A stretch of DNA of 64,000 nt from Polaribacter sp. BM10 (GTDB taxonomy: Bacteria; Bacteroidota; Bacteroidia; Flavobacteriales; Flavobacteriaceae): the NCBI RefSeq assembly GCF_002005425.1, contig NZ_CP019704.1, positions 1,694,001-1,758,000 of the forward strand. Reading direction: 5' to 3'. This document shows, piece by piece, positions 16,239 through 25,404 of the stretch (positions within the stretch are counted from its first letter, which is position 1; each line of letters begins with the position of its first letter). Position numbers and translations under genes: made by a program. A model generated the notes under the pieces. That model did not search any database, had not been told where the DNA came from, and was given only the letters and a program-made list of their open reading frames with translations.

Positions 16239-17501
16239 CTAATCTTCTGTATCGATAATTTTTAAGCAAACGTCGTCTATTTTTGCGCCACTTATATTTA
16301 AAATTCTTATTTCGAAACCTTCTATATCTACTACTTCATTCTCTTCTGGTATACTTTCTGTATGTTCGATAATAAAACCACCTAGAGTTTCGTACGCTTC
16401 AGACTTCGGAATACTTAAATCGTATTCTTCATTTAAATAATCTACTTCTAATCTTGCAGAAAAATTAAATGTTGAATCGTTTATTTTTTCTTCTAGAAAC
16501 ACTTGAGAATCGTGTTCATCTTCAATTTCGCCAAACAATTCTTCGACGATATCTTCTACAGTAATCATTCCAGAAGTACCACCGTATTCATCTACAACTA
16601 CTGCTATACTTTTTCTCTTTTTCATTAAGATATTTAAAATATCATTAATCATCATAGATTCTGGTACAATTTCTACAGGTAGTAAAATAGACTTTATAGT
16701 TCTTGGTTTTTTAAATAATTCAAAAGCATTTACATAACCAATTACATCATCCATAGACGTTTTATAAACCAGCACTTTAGACAAACCGGTCTCGATAAAA
16801 ATCTTTTTTAATACTGATACTTTTTCATGAATTTCTACAGCAATAATCTCGGTTCTAGGAACCATAACTTCTCTTGCCTTTACATTATGAAACTCTAAAG
16901 CGTTTTGAAAAATTTGTATTTCAGAATCTAATTCTTCATCAGTACCAGTTTCTAGTTGTTCTGTAATATAATTTCCTAATTCTTCTTTACTAAATTCAAC
17001 TTGTTGTTCATCTGCATCTGTTTTGAAAAATACTTTCAGAAAAAAATCTGAAATTAAAGTTATAAACTCAGAGAAAAAATGAAACAACACATAGAAAAAG
17101 TAGGCTGGTAAAGCAAAAATTTTAAGAACCTCATTTGCATAAATTCTAAAGATTGCTTTAGGTAAAAATTCTGCAGTTATTAAAATGATAATTGTAGAAA
17201 TTATAGTTTGAATAAGTAAAATAGAAAAATCATTATAGCCTTCTAACGGCAGAATTCTTACTAAAAACCTACCCATATAGTAACTATAAATTACTAAAGA
17301 TATATTATTACCAACCAACATTGTGGTAATAAATTTAGAAGATTTTTGAGTTATTTTGTTTAGAATTTGAGGAATAAAGCCTTCTCTTTTTTTCTCTAAT
17401 TCGATATGAAGTTTATTTGCAGAAACGAATGCAATTTCCATTCCCGAAAAAAATGCGGAAAGTATAATTGACAATAATATAATGATGAGTTCTACTTCCA
17501 T
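16239..17501 (-). CDS. HlyC/CorC (CNNM) family transporter with CBS domains
   Basis: 420 residues. A DUF21/CNNM membrane domain (residues 1-175, with the opening SAFFSGMEIAFVSANK) is followed by a CBS pair (about 205-330; VMVPRTEI and VVVDEYGGTSGMITVEDIVEELFGEIEDE) and a C-terminal CorC_HlyC domain. The family is linked to magnesium or other cation transport and efflux. The gene is flanked by ppiD and lptC in the usual Flavobacteriaceae order. The neighbouring 68-residue gene ends 9 bases upstream of its ATG, so they are co-transcribed. Related flavobacterial proteins include GldE; I see nothing that decides whether this is the GldE paralogue. Confidence 0.88.
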   Translation of the reverse strand: MEVELIIILLSIILSAFFSGMEIAFVSANKLHIELEKKREGFIPQILNKITQKSSKFITTMLVGNNISLVIYSYYMGRFLVRILPLEGYNDFSILLIQTIISTIIILITAEFLPKAIFRIYANEVLKIFALPAYFFYVLFHFFSEFITLISDFFLKVFFKTDADEQQVEFSKEELGNYITEQLETGTDEELDSEIQIFQNALEFHNVKAREVMVPRTEIIAVEIHEKVSVLKKIFIETGLSKVLVYKTSMDDVIGYVNAFELFKKPRTIKSILLPVEIVPESMMINDILNILMKKRKSIAVVVDEYGGTSGMITVEDIVEELFGEIEDEHDSQVFLEEKINDSTFNFSARLEVDYLNEEYDLSIPKSEAYETLGGFIIEHTESIPEENEVVDIEGFEIRILNISGAKIDDVCLKIIDTED

Positions 17502-17509
17502 TAAGAAAT

Positions 17510-17716
17510 CTAAAACTTTTTATTTTGATTGTTTCGTTTTTGTACTTTTTTTCTAAAATGTCTCTTAAAAAAGAATACTAAGGTAATCATTAATGCAAAA
17601 CCTAAAAACAAATAAGATCTACTTCTTTCAGAGTTCCATCTAACAATACCTTCTACTAAGCAAATAAATGCGACCATTAAATATCCGTACTGAAAAAATT
17701 TCCAAAGCTTATTCAT
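17510..17716 (-). CDS. Small membrane protein of unknown function
   Basis: 68 residues with two hydrophobic helices (about 10-25 and 34-51) and a very basic C-terminus (KRHFRKKVQKRNNQNKKF), which should lie in the cytoplasm. It sits between lptC (6 bases) and the CorC-like gene (8 bases), so it is certainly in the operon. I recognise no family; similar small proteins occupy this place in related genomes. Function unknown. Confidence 0.75.
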   Translation of the reverse strand: MNKLWKFFQYGYLMVAFICLVEGIVRWNSERSRSYLFLGFALMITLVFFFKRHFRKKVQKRNNQNKKF

Positions 17717-17722
17717 AATATA

Positions 17723-18289
17723 TTATTCTTCTTTTGTATCGATTTTACCGATAGTTGTTTTGGCTATATATTTACTTAAATCTTCTTTACATTCGAAACC
17801 AACACCGGTAATAGTGTCTTTTTCTTTAAACATTGTAAATGGTTTTTCTGAAACAAAATAGCCTGTTTTCTGATCCCAAAATAATTGTTCTGTTTCTAAT
17901 CTAGATTGTTCTGTGTGATTTAACACAACAACATTTCCTTTAATTTCAGAAACTTCTGTTTTAGCGTAAGATAATGCATAATCACCTATAATTGTAACAG
18001 AATCTTTTCCTTTGTTTTCAAAGTTAATAATTTTTATCCCTTTAGGAAACTCATTATAAGGATGATTTTGACGATTGCTAAAATCTAACAATAAAGGCGT
18101 AATTAATTTAGATGTTATTCTACCAGAGTCTTTGTAAACATGAAAAGCGTCTTTAGCTGTACCAATTGGTAGGTTTTTTTCTTCTAAAAAATTACGTACC
18201 TCTTCTGTAGAGTTAGAACATGAAAAAAGCATTGCTGTAAAACAAATTACAGTAATGCTTTTAAATAATATTTGTATGTAGTTTTTCAA
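17723..18289 (-). CDS. lptC: LPS export protein LptC
   Basis: 188 residues. The signal region ends in a lipobox-like AMLFSCSN, so it is likely a lipoprotein or single-span protein. The rest is the beta-rich LptC/YrbK fold, recognisable from SGRITSKLITP, KGIKIINFENKG and AKTEVSEIKGNVVV. LptC forms part of the periplasmic bridge that carries lipopolysaccharide from the inner membrane complex to LptA. The start is a TTG at 18289, 5 bases after the TPR gene stop. It is the only lpt gene in this window. Confidence 0.85.
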   Translation of the reverse strand: MKNYIQILFKSITVICFTAMLFSCSNSTEEVRNFLEEKNLPIGTAKDAFHVYKDSGRITSKLITPLLLDFSNRQNHPYNEFPKGIKIINFENKGKDSVTIIGDYALSYAKTEVSEIKGNVVVLNHTEQSRLETEQLFWDQKTGYFVSEKPFTMFKEKDTITGVGFECKEDLSKYIAKTTIGKIDTKEE

Positions 18290-18294
18290 AAAAA

Positions 18295-19626
18295 CTATTT
18301 ATTAGGTATTCTTACAGTTTCTCCAATCCAACATTTAATTGTAAACTTTCCTCCTGGAGTTGCAGTTGCGTTAAAAATATCTTTTTGACTTGGTACATTC
18401 TGTCTATAAATACTGATGTATTTTCTAGCTCTAGAAGATATACTTGGATCTACAGAAGATGCTCTTTGCGCCATATTTAATGCAGCTACATAAACCATTC
18501 TTTTTTCGAATAAGTTTTCTCCACAATTGTTTACACTAGATTGGTATAAAGTAGCAATAAATAAATATGCTCTACCAAAGTTAGGATTAAATTTAATTGC
18601 CTCTCTAGCTAAACTTCTAGCTTTACTAAATTGACCTCTATCTTTTGCTGCTTGAGCAAACTTTAATTTATACTTTGCTTTCTTTAAAGGATCTGTTTCT
18701 AAACTAAAAGATTTTTCTCTCATATCATTAGCTCCTGCAGAATCGCCATTATCTTCTAAAACATTAGCTAAGAAAGAATATGCTTCTGGTGAAGGAGATG
18801 CTTCTGCATAAGCTCTTACTAACTTTTCGAATAAAGGATCAGTTTGACATCCTTTATTAAACATTCTAGAAACCGCTCTTTTTAACCAAACTGCATCTGT
18901 TTTGTTTGCTTCAAAATCTCTTTGATATAATGGCACTAAACGCTCACAAGTAGCAATTTCAGAAATCATTTTATCTAAACCAACCTCTACTGTACCTAAT
19001 GATTTAGAGTTACTTTTGTAAGCTTTTAAATTTCTTAAACCTCTTTTATCTAAATTGGCCGAATCTTTTCTTAATTGAACTAATTTCTTAGCGTATCCTT
19101 CTAATTTTAAATTAATATTTTCTAATACGTTATCGTAAGTATCAAATACTAATTGTGGATTAGTATCTTTATTTCTATCAGTAATTCCTTGAAAATAAAT
19201 ATAAAGATTCTTTACACCTAACTTAGTAGGATCAATCTTGTATGCTTTCTCTAATATTGTAAAAATAGTGTTATCATCTGCTAACTTATTTTTGTATAAA
19301 TAAGATGCATAATCACTATGTACTTTTGCTGGATTAGAGTTAGGAAAAACTTCTAACCTTTGTTCGTATACTCTTTTTGCTAAAACAGGATCTTTTCTAA
19401 CATCTTCTGCTAAGTTAGCACCTAACTTATATATGTTTACAGATAAATCTTTACAATTATCTAATAAAAATATCCAATTTGTATAAGCATCATCGTATTT
19501 TTTAGATTTATAGTCTCCGCTAAAAAGATTGTATTTAATTTCACAATCTGTTTTTGATACCTGTGCATTTGTTTTTACTGTAGTTATAAATAACATTGCA
19601 GCTAATAAAAACGTAATTTTCTTCAT
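18295..19626 (-). CDS. Secreted TPR-repeat protein
   Basis: 443 residues with a signal peptide (MKKITFLLAAMLFITTVKTNA). The mature part is all-helical and contains several degenerate TPR units, the clearest around residues 100-140 and 270-360 (EAYSFLANVLEDNGDSAGAND, then KAKYKLKFAQAAKDRGQFSKA). It ends with a short beta-rich Cys-containing tail (GKFTIKCWIGE). It lies between an outer membrane protein gene and lptC in one operon, so it is presumably a periplasmic scaffold in envelope biogenesis. No precise role is known to me. Confidence 0.78.
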   Translation of the reverse strand: MKKITFLLAAMLFITTVKTNAQVSKTDCEIKYNLFSGDYKSKKYDDAYTNWIFLLDNCKDLSVNIYKLGANLAEDVRKDPVLAKRVYEQRLEVFPNSNPAKVHSDYASYLYKNKLADDNTIFTILEKAYKIDPTKLGVKNLYIYFQGITDRNKDTNPQLVFDTYDNVLENINLKLEGYAKKLVQLRKDSANLDKRGLRNLKAYKSNSKSLGTVEVGLDKMISEIATCERLVPLYQRDFEANKTDAVWLKRAVSRMFNKGCQTDPLFEKLVRAYAEASPSPEAYSFLANVLEDNGDSAGANDMREKSFSLETDPLKKAKYKLKFAQAAKDRGQFSKARSLAREAIKFNPNFGRAYLFIATLYQSSVNNCGENLFEKRMVYVAALNMAQRASSVDPSISSRARKYISIYRQNVPSQKDIFNATATPGGKFTIKCWIGETVRIPNK

Positions 19627-19646
19627 TTTAATAGTTGTTTTATAAA

Positions 19647-20945
19647 TTAATCAATCTTTCTTTTTCTGAACCAACTTTGAGCTCCGGAAGCTGTCAATGA
19701 CAAACTAAGTCTAAAATTAAAGTAATTCTCTTGAACTAGGTTGTTTGTGGTTGTACCTCTTTTACCATATTCAAAACCTAAATTAACATTAGATAATTGT
19801 TTCAGTGGTAAACCTAAACCAAAAGACATGCCAAAGTCGTTAATTGAGGTATAATTTGTTCCAGAACCAGAACCGTCTATCGCTAATCCGATGTTTTCGT
19901 ATCTTAATCCAGCCCTGTAGGTAACTCTATCCCAGTAACTAGAAATAGAATTTATTTTTGGTATGTAATAACCTCCTAAAGATACTCTGTTAGAAGATTC
20001 GTATTTAAAAGAATTGTTTGTATTATTGATAAACCCTTCTGGTTGTATAGCATCTTGATTTTGGTATTCTACACCAACATGCCATTTATCATATTTACCA
20101 ACGCTTACTCCTAAGATAGATTTTAAAGGCATTTTATATCTACCATTCGTAGAACTGCTAGAAAGTGTATCTCTAGGAATATCTATACCTGCACCAGAAA
20201 GTGTTAAAGAATATAAATACTCGTTACCATACGTTTTTAAATCATTACCTAACTTAAAAGTTGCTCCCGCATTTAAATAAGTATCGTTTTTCAAGAATTT
20301 TTGATATTGTGACCCTAAAGTAACAGTACCACCTCTAACAATGCTTGTTTCTTTATATTTTGTAGCTAAACTAACATCTGCTCTTTGGTTTGTAATACTA
20401 TTTTCTATGTTTCCAAAGGTATAATCAGCTTCGATACCTAAAGCGATCTCTTTAGTTAATTTAATACCAAAACTTCCGTACAATCTATTAACACCACCTT
20501 CACCTGAATATAAAGTTATTGCAGATATATCTCCATTTGCGTCAAATTCACTATTTGAAAGAGAATAACCAACTGAAGATACCGGTTGTAAACCAACAGA
20601 AAAACCAGCTTTATTTCCAATAGGAACACCTAAAGCAATGTAATTTAAACTTGTAGATGTAGAGCTTTGCTTAGCATCTGCAGATTTTACCGTTAAATCG
20701 TTGTTTAAAAGTCCGATTGCATAAGTAGTTTGCCTTAGAAAAGCATTTGCTGCCGGATTGGTAAAATTTAAATATTTATAATGGTTAAAAGAAACTCCTA
20801 TTCCTCCCATTGTTGCGTTTTCAACTGTTCTTGGCGTATACTGCTCACCAATTCCAAAAAAAGAATATGGAGAAGAACTAGTTCTTTGAGCTAATAATGT
20901 TGCCGATGTTATCAGTAAAAAAACCGTTAAAATCTTTCTAATCAT
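19647..20945 (-). CDS. Outer membrane beta-barrel protein
   Basis: 432 residues with a signal peptide (cleavage after TLLAQ). The mature part begins SSPYSFFGIGEQYTPRTVENATMGGIGVSF and continues with alternating amphipathic strands and Gly/Asn/Ser turns. This pattern resembles the FadL-like porins found in this position in Flavobacteriaceae. The start overlaps the coaX stop by four bases (20942-20945), so translation is coupled. The likely location is the outer membrane; the substrate is unknown. Confidence 0.75.
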   Translation of the reverse strand: MIRKILTVFLLITSATLLAQRTSSSPYSFFGIGEQYTPRTVENATMGGIGVSFNHYKYLNFTNPAANAFLRQTTYAIGLLNNDLTVKSADAKQSSTSTSLNYIALGVPIGNKAGFSVGLQPVSSVGYSLSNSEFDANGDISAITLYSGEGGVNRLYGSFGIKLTKEIALGIEADYTFGNIENSITNQRADVSLATKYKETSIVRGGTVTLGSQYQKFLKNDTYLNAGATFKLGNDLKTYGNEYLYSLTLSGAGIDIPRDTLSSSSTNGRYKMPLKSILGVSVGKYDKWHVGVEYQNQDAIQPEGFINNTNNSFKYESSNRVSLGGYYIPKINSISSYWDRVTYRAGLRYENIGLAIDGSGSGTNYTSINDFGMSFGLGLPLKQLSNVNLGFEYGKRGTTTNNLVQENYFNFRLSLSLTASGAQSWFRKRKID

Positions 20946-21670
20946 TTGTGTTCCTTAAATTTCAATATTTCATTTAATCCTTGTAGGAGAAAATTTTGAT
21001 TGGCAAATATGCTACTTTTAAATTGTTTTGACAAGAAATTTGTGTCTCCTCCCGTTAAAACTATTGTTAAATTTGCAAATTTTTGCTCATAGCTATCAAT
21101 TATTCCTTGTAACTCTTTCACTACACCATTTAAAACACCAGAAATTATACTTTCTTTTGTGTTTTTACCAATAAGATTTTCTAATTCTAATGTTTCTAAT
21201 AAAGGTAAATTTGCAGTAAACTTATTTAATGCTTTGTAACGCATTTTTATTCCCAAAGAAATTGCTCCACCCAGATACTCTGCATCAGAATTCACAAAAT
21301 CAAAAGTAATACATGTACCCGCATCTATTACTAAAACATTTTTATTAGGAAATTGTTGAACTGCACCTGCAACCAGTGCAATTCTATCTACACCTAAAGT
21401 ATGTGGCGTTTTATACAAATTCTTAAAAGGAACTTTTGTTGCTGATGAAACCACTTCTAAATCTACTAATCTATGAAGGTGCAACATCTTTTTTTCTGAA
21501 ATAGAAGCAACATTTGAAATAATTGCCTGTGAAATTGAATTTTCTTTTAAAATTTTTCTAATTTCTGAAATAATTTTTCTTTTATCAAAAACATAAAGAT
21601 TTATTAATTTATCTCCCTCAAAAACAGCAGACTTAACCCTTGTATTCCCTACATCAATTATTAGATTCAT
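20942..21670 (-). CDS. coaX: Type III pantothenate kinase
   Basis: 242 residues. It phosphorylates pantothenate in the first step of coenzyme A synthesis. The ASKHA-fold motifs are visible: DVGNTRVK (residues 6-13), PHTLGVDRIALVAGA (about 108-122), DAGTCITFDFV and GGAISLGIKMR. The length is normal. This type needs no feedback by CoA. It is the first gene of the run of genes going left through lptC to the CorC-like gene, and it is divergent from tRNA-Phe. Confidence 0.94.
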   Translation of the reverse strand: MNLIIDVGNTRVKSAVFEGDKLINLYVFDKRKIISEIRKILKENSISQAIISNVASISEKKMLHLHRLVDLEVVSSATKVPFKNLYKTPHTLGVDRIALVAGAVQQFPNKNVLVIDAGTCITFDFVNSDAEYLGGAISLGIKMRYKALNKFTANLPLLETLELENLIGKNTKESIISGVLNGVVKELQGIIDSYEQKFANLTIVLTGGDTNFLSKQFKSSIFANQNFLLQGLNEILKFKEHK

Positions 21671-21745
21671 GATTCAAATTTAGATAAAAAATATTTTTTT
21701 TTTACTTTTTTTCGAAAAAAGATTAGGAGATATCAAAAAACATTA

Positions 21746-21753
21746 TATATTTG
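21746..21753 (+). promoter_or_regulatory. -7 promoter element of tRNA-Phe
   Basis: TATATTTG matches TAnnTTTG perfectly, 16 bases before the mature tRNA 5' end. Confidence 0.55.
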
Positions 21754-21769
21754 CATCCGCTAAGGCAAT

Positions 21770-21842
21770 GGTACCTTAGCTCAGTTGGTAGAGCAAAGGA
21801 CTGAAAATCCTTGTGTCCCTGGTTCGATTCCTGGAGGTACCA
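21770..21842 (+). tRNA. tRNA-Phe (GAA anticodon)
   Basis: A 73-nt cloverleaf. Acceptor GGTACCT pairs with AGGTACC and the discriminator base is A. The D arm is GCTC/GAGC, the anticodon stem AAGGA/TCCTT carries loop CTGAAAA (anticodon GAA) and the T arm is CCTGG/CCTGG with TTCGATT. The 3' CCA is not encoded. It is a single gene, with a promoter before it and a terminator after it. Confidence 0.97.
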
Positions 21843-21850
21843 CAAAAAGA

Positions 21851-21881
21851 CCCTATAAACACTATGTTTTTAGGGTTTTTT
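21851..21881 (+). terminator. Terminator of tRNA-Phe
   Basis: CCCTATAAACA pairs with TGTTTTTAGGG (one mismatch, 3-nt loop) and is followed by six T residues, 8 bases after the tRNA. Confidence 0.75.
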
Positions 21882-22120
21882 GTTTTTAGGGTACTAAATA
21901 AGATACTAATAAACCTAATTTATTTATATCATATGTATAAAAAGGTTTAAGGGCGAACACATAAGCTTAACACACTATTTCGAAAATTCCAATATTGTTC
22001 TTTATAACATTCCTTAAGAACTCTTAAAAAACTAAATAAGTATAATAAATATGTTTTCAATAGAAGTTAAACTCTAAATCTAAAAGCAAGCATATTAGAT
22101 TATATATCTGTAAAGCATAA
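21882..22120. other. Gene-free stretch after tRNA-Phe
   Basis: About 240 bases of AT-rich sequence. I see no ORF of useful length, no second tRNA and no copy of the tRNA 3' end. A repeated GTACTAA/GATACTAA-like sequence is the only pattern. Confidence 0.5.
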
Positions 22121-22150
22121 AAGAGCCTTTTAGAATTCTAAAAGGCTCTT
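22121..22150. terminator. Perfect 30-nt palindromic terminator
   Basis: The two 15-base arms (core AGAGCCTTTTAGAA and its complement) are perfectly complementary. A T run follows on the plus strand, and the element lies 24 bases past the pseudouridine synthase stop. On the minus strand it ends that gene. Confidence 0.8.
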
Positions 22151-22173
22151 TTTAATAATGTATTACAATAAAA

Positions 22174-23049
22174 TTACTTTAACATTTGAAGATTATTTAC
22201 TTCTTGATTTGTTAAAGGTCTCCATCTTCCTCTTGGTAAGTTTTTCTTAGTTAATTCAGCAAAAATTACTCTATCTAACTTATTAACTTTATAACCTACG
22301 TGTTCAAAAATTTTACGAACAATTCTATTTCTACCAGAATGAATTTCAATTCCGATTTCAGATTTTGGTTGTCCTTCTACGTAAGAAACAGCATCAATAA
22401 ACACCTTTCTACCCTCAATAATCACCTCACCTCTTAATTTTTCTAAATCTCTTAAATCTAGCTTTCTATCTAAAGATGCGTGGTATAATTTACGAACATT
22501 GTGTTTTGGATGCGTTAACTTTTTAGCCAAATCACCATCATTAGTAAACAACAACAAACCTGTAGTATTTCTATCTAATCTACCAACCGGATATATTCTT
22601 TCTTTAGAAGCATTTGACACTAATTCCATTACTGTTTTCCTACCTCTATCATCATCCATTGTAGTGATATAATTTTTAGGTTTGTTTAGTAAAATATATC
22701 TTTTTTGCTCAGGAGAAATTGAAGTTCCGTCGAAACGAACCACATCATCTGGCTGAACTTTATATCCCATTTCTGTAACCAACTTACCATTAACCTCTAC
22801 ACTACCGTGTTCGATATAAGTATCGGCTTCTCTTCTTGAGCAAATTCCAGAATTGGCAATATATTTATTTAAACGGATTCCTGATGATTCATCAGATTTT
22901 GGAGTTTCTTTTACTTTAGAAAAAGATTTTTTAGTGTTTTTTCTTCCTAACGGAGAACTTTTCTTGTTTGAAGTTCCACTTTTTCTACTTAAAGGTGTAC
23001 TTTTTTTACCTTCTTGTCGTCCTCTCGACGAGTTTCTATTTGAATTCAT
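22174..23049 (-). CDS. RluB/RsuA-family 23S rRNA pseudouridine synthase
   Basis: 291 residues. A basic, Ser/Lys/Arg-rich low-complexity tail of about 55 residues opens the protein, as is common in Bacteroidota versions. An S4 RNA-binding domain follows (RLNKYIANSGICSRREADTYI). The catalytic domain carries the aspartate in VGRLDRNTTGLLLFTNDG. The RluB/RsuA clan modifies single uridines in rRNA; RluB-type on 23S rRNA is most likely, but substrate choice within the clan is not certain. A UbiA-type gene lies upstream on the same strand, with 38 bases between them. Confidence 0.9.
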   Translation of the reverse strand: MNSNRNSSRGRQEGKKSTPLSRKSGTSNKKSSPLGRKNTKKSFSKVKETPKSDESSGIRLNKYIANSGICSRREADTYIEHGSVEVNGKLVTEMGYKVQPDDVVRFDGTSISPEQKRYILLNKPKNYITTMDDDRGRKTVMELVSNASKERIYPVGRLDRNTTGLLLFTNDGDLAKKLTHPKHNVRKLYHASLDRKLDLRDLEKLRGEVIIEGRKVFIDAVSYVEGQPKSEIGIEIHSGRNRIVRKIFEHVGYKVNKLDRVIFAELTKKNLPRGRWRPLTNQEVNNLQMLK

Positions 23050-23087
23050 TATAAAAATTTTTGCAAAGGTAGTTATATTATTGAATT

Positions 23088-24005
23088 CTAGTTCAATCTA
23101 TCAATCACTTTATCTAAAAGAAGTGACGTATCAATAAAAATCAAACACAAAACGCCAATTAAAAGTAACATTTTTAAAATGTTGTGTAACATTCTGTAGT
23201 GATTTCTCGTTTGAGATTTCCAAAGTGAAAAACCTACAAAAAAGAAGATAATTAATGCAAAATAAAAATAATATCGCATGTAACTTAAAGAAGGATAACT
23301 AAACAAAATACTTACTGGTAAAATAGTTAAAGTAAGTATTATTATAGATGTTATTTTTGTTTTACGTTCGCCATATACCACCGGAAACGTGTTATAATTA
23401 CTTACAATAGCTCCTTTTAAATTTTGTAAATCTTTAATAAGCTCTCTAACCATAACCACTAAAAACAAAAAACTAGCATGCACAAAAATTATAGGAGAGA
23501 AATTGTCAAAATAGACAAAAACAGCAAAAAAGGGTAAAACTGTTAAGATTGTAGCAGTTACAAAACCTAAAATAGGGTTCATTTTTAATTTATGTGAGTA
23601 AAACCAAATAGCAAAAATGTAAACAGCAAAAAACAATGCTGCTCGCCATGAGATTAAAACTCCGAATAAGAAACCTATAAAATTTAATATAAAATACAAT
23701 CTAAGTTTTGTAGACTGCTTTACAAAATTATCTAAACCAGCTTTAACAGGCCTGTTAATCTTATCAATTTTAGAGTCGTAAAAATTATTAATTATATAAC
23801 CACCAGCAATTACAAATACAGATGCCAACACTAAAAACAGTAAATGTAAATCGAAAAGTACTTCTTTTAAAGACCTAGCTGGTGAAAAAATAAATATTGC
23901 CGCAAGATATTGTGCTACAATTAAAACTAAAATATTGTAACCTCTAACTGCAGAAAATAAACTAAAAAATTTAAGAATTGTTCTTTTTAATTTTGAAGTA
24001 CTCAT
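23088..24005 (-). CDS. UbiA-family prenyltransferase
   Basis: 305 residues with about eight or nine membrane helices. The first Asp-rich motif is present as NNFYDSKIDKINRP (around residues 72-85) and the second region as RELIKDLQNLKGA (around 180-192). The enzyme transfers a prenyl group to an acceptor in the membrane. In Bacteroidota, close homologues are annotated geranylgeranylglycerol-phosphate geranylgeranyltransferase, but the acceptor cannot be read directly. The mevalonate kinase gene lies 8 bases upstream, which links it to isoprenoid synthesis. Confidence 0.82.
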   Translation of the reverse strand: MSTSKLKRTILKFFSLFSAVRGYNILVLIVAQYLAAIFIFSPARSLKEVLFDLHLLFLVLASVFVIAGGYIINNFYDSKIDKINRPVKAGLDNFVKQSTKLRLYFILNFIGFLFGVLISWRAALFFAVYIFAIWFYSHKLKMNPILGFVTATILTVLPFFAVFVYFDNFSPIIFVHASFLFLVVMVRELIKDLQNLKGAIVSNYNTFPVVYGERKTKITSIIILTLTILPVSILFSYPSLSYMRYYFYFALIIFFFVGFSLWKSQTRNHYRMLHNILKMLLLIGVLCLIFIDTSLLLDKVIDRLN

Positions 24006-24013
24006 AAAGTTTT

Positions 24014-24940
24014 TTAAAATCTATAAACCAATTCTAGCTTATAATCTTTTAAACTTTTTTGAGCTTTTGCAAAATCTTCTGTAAAACCTAAGATGTAACC
24101 ACCACCACCAGAACCACAAAGTTTAAGATAGTAGTCATTTGTTGATATTCCTTTTTCCCAAACTTTATGAAAAGCAGAAGGTATCATTGGTTTAAAATTC
24201 TTTAAAACAATCTTAGACAAAGACTTTACATTACCAAACAAAGATTTTACATTACCTTGTAAAAAATCTTCTATACAAGCATCTGTAGTTGTAGAAAATT
24301 CTTCACTAATCATTTTTCTAAAACCTTCGTTCTTCATCTTATTCATAAAGATGTTTACCATTGGCTCTGTTTCACCAATTTGCTCTGAGTCTAACAAGAA
24401 GACAGCTCCTTTACCTTCTTTTTGTGAAGGAATTCCTGCTGGTTCGACATTATCTTTAGAATTGATTAAAATTGGTAAACTTAGGTAACTGTTTAAAGGA
24501 TCTAAACCAGAACTTTTACCATGAAAAAAAGATTCCATTAAAGAAAAAACTGATTTTAAATTCAACAATTTGTCTCTTGTTAAATTCTCTAATACAGTAA
24601 TTTTATTAGAAGCATACTTATCATAAATAGATGCTACTAAAGCACCAGAACTACCAACACCATAACCTTGCGGAATTGAAGAATCGAAATACATACCGTT
24701 TTCGATATCTTTTTTTAGTTCTTCTAAATTAAAAGTAACTAAATCTGTTTTTAAGTTAGATAAATAAGTGTAAAACTTTTCTAAATTACCATTAGAATCT
24801 AAAGCTTTACCTGAAAGATTTTCAGATGATTTTAAAGCGCCTCTATATGCATTAAAAGGAATCGCAAGCCCTTTCGAGTCTTTAATAATTCCGTATTCTC
24901 CAAAAAGTAAAATTTTAGCGTAAAATAGTGGGCCTTTCAT
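24014..24940 (-). CDS. Mevalonate kinase-like GHMP kinase
   Basis: 308 residues. The N-terminus FYAKILLFGEYGIIKDSKGLAI is the usual start of a GHMP kinase. The ATP-binding motif is PQGYGVGSSGALVAS (around residues 89-103), and the C-terminal motif LCGSGGGGYILGF is near residue 280. It should phosphorylate mevalonate. Clustering with mvaD and a UbiA-type transferase supports a mevalonate pathway. A phosphomevalonate kinase is not seen in this window. It is cytoplasmic. Confidence 0.85.
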   Translation of the reverse strand: MKGPLFYAKILLFGEYGIIKDSKGLAIPFNAYRGALKSSENLSGKALDSNGNLEKFYTYLSNLKTDLVTFNLEELKKDIENGMYFDSSIPQGYGVGSSGALVASIYDKYASNKITVLENLTRDKLLNLKSVFSLMESFFHGKSSGLDPLNSYLSLPILINSKDNVEPAGIPSQKEGKGAVFLLDSEQIGETEPMVNIFMNKMKNEGFRKMISEEFSTTTDACIEDFLQGNVKSLFGNVKSLSKIVLKNFKPMIPSAFHKVWEKGISTNDYYLKLCGSGGGGYILGFTEDFAKAQKSLKDYKLELVYRF

Positions 24941-24993
24941 AGTTATGTTTATTACGTTACAAAAATACGAATTTATTTGTAAACAAATTCTTA

Positions 24994-25389
24994 TTAATTA
25001 TTCTTGTAAAAAGTTTTCCAAACGCCTACTTTTTCGCCTTTAAAATACTTTCCTTTTTTCTTTATTTTTCCTTTTTTGTCGTAGGTTTTCCACATCCCGG
25101 TTTTTAATCCATTTTGGTAAACACCAGTTACTCTTACCTCACCTGTATTGTAAAACTCTACATACTTACCATCTTGCTTACCTTTAACAAAATAAGATTC
25201 TTTGGCTTTTTTACCAGAAATATAATAATCTATAATTAGTTGCTTTTTAGTTTTATTTTTTGATGAAACCCTGTAATAAACAGCATTTTCTTTGGTTGAT
25301 ACATTTCCGTTTGCATCAAACCAAATCTTATCTTGTGCTAACGTTAAAAATGATGAAAAGAAAAAAAACAATACTAAAATAAACTTCAT
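24994..25389 (-). CDS. Secreted MORN-repeat protein (YwqK-like)
   Basis: 131 residues with a signal peptide (MKFILVLFFFFSSFLTLAQ). The mature part is built of MORN-type repeats: GKYVEFYNTGEVRVTGVYQNGLKTG, then MWKTYDKKGKIKKKGKYFKGEKVG and VWKTFY. Similar proteins are often labelled YwqK family antitoxins, a name that probably does not describe function here. It sits inside the isoprenoid cluster, between mvaD (15 bases upstream) and the mevalonate kinase. The reason for this placement is unknown. Confidence 0.8.
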   Translation of the reverse strand: MKFILVLFFFFSSFLTLAQDKIWFDANGNVSTKENAVYYRVSSKNKTKKQLIIDYYISGKKAKESYFVKGKQDGKYVEFYNTGEVRVTGVYQNGLKTGMWKTYDKKGKIKKKGKYFKGEKVGVWKTFYKNN

Positions 25390-25404
25390 AATATTAAAAT
25401 TAGG

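Noticed and set aside
21843..22120. Possible att site of an integrated element beside tRNA-Phe.
   Set aside because: There is no duplicate of the tRNA 3' end within the window, and no integrase or phage gene follows. Only weak GTACTAA-like repeats are present.
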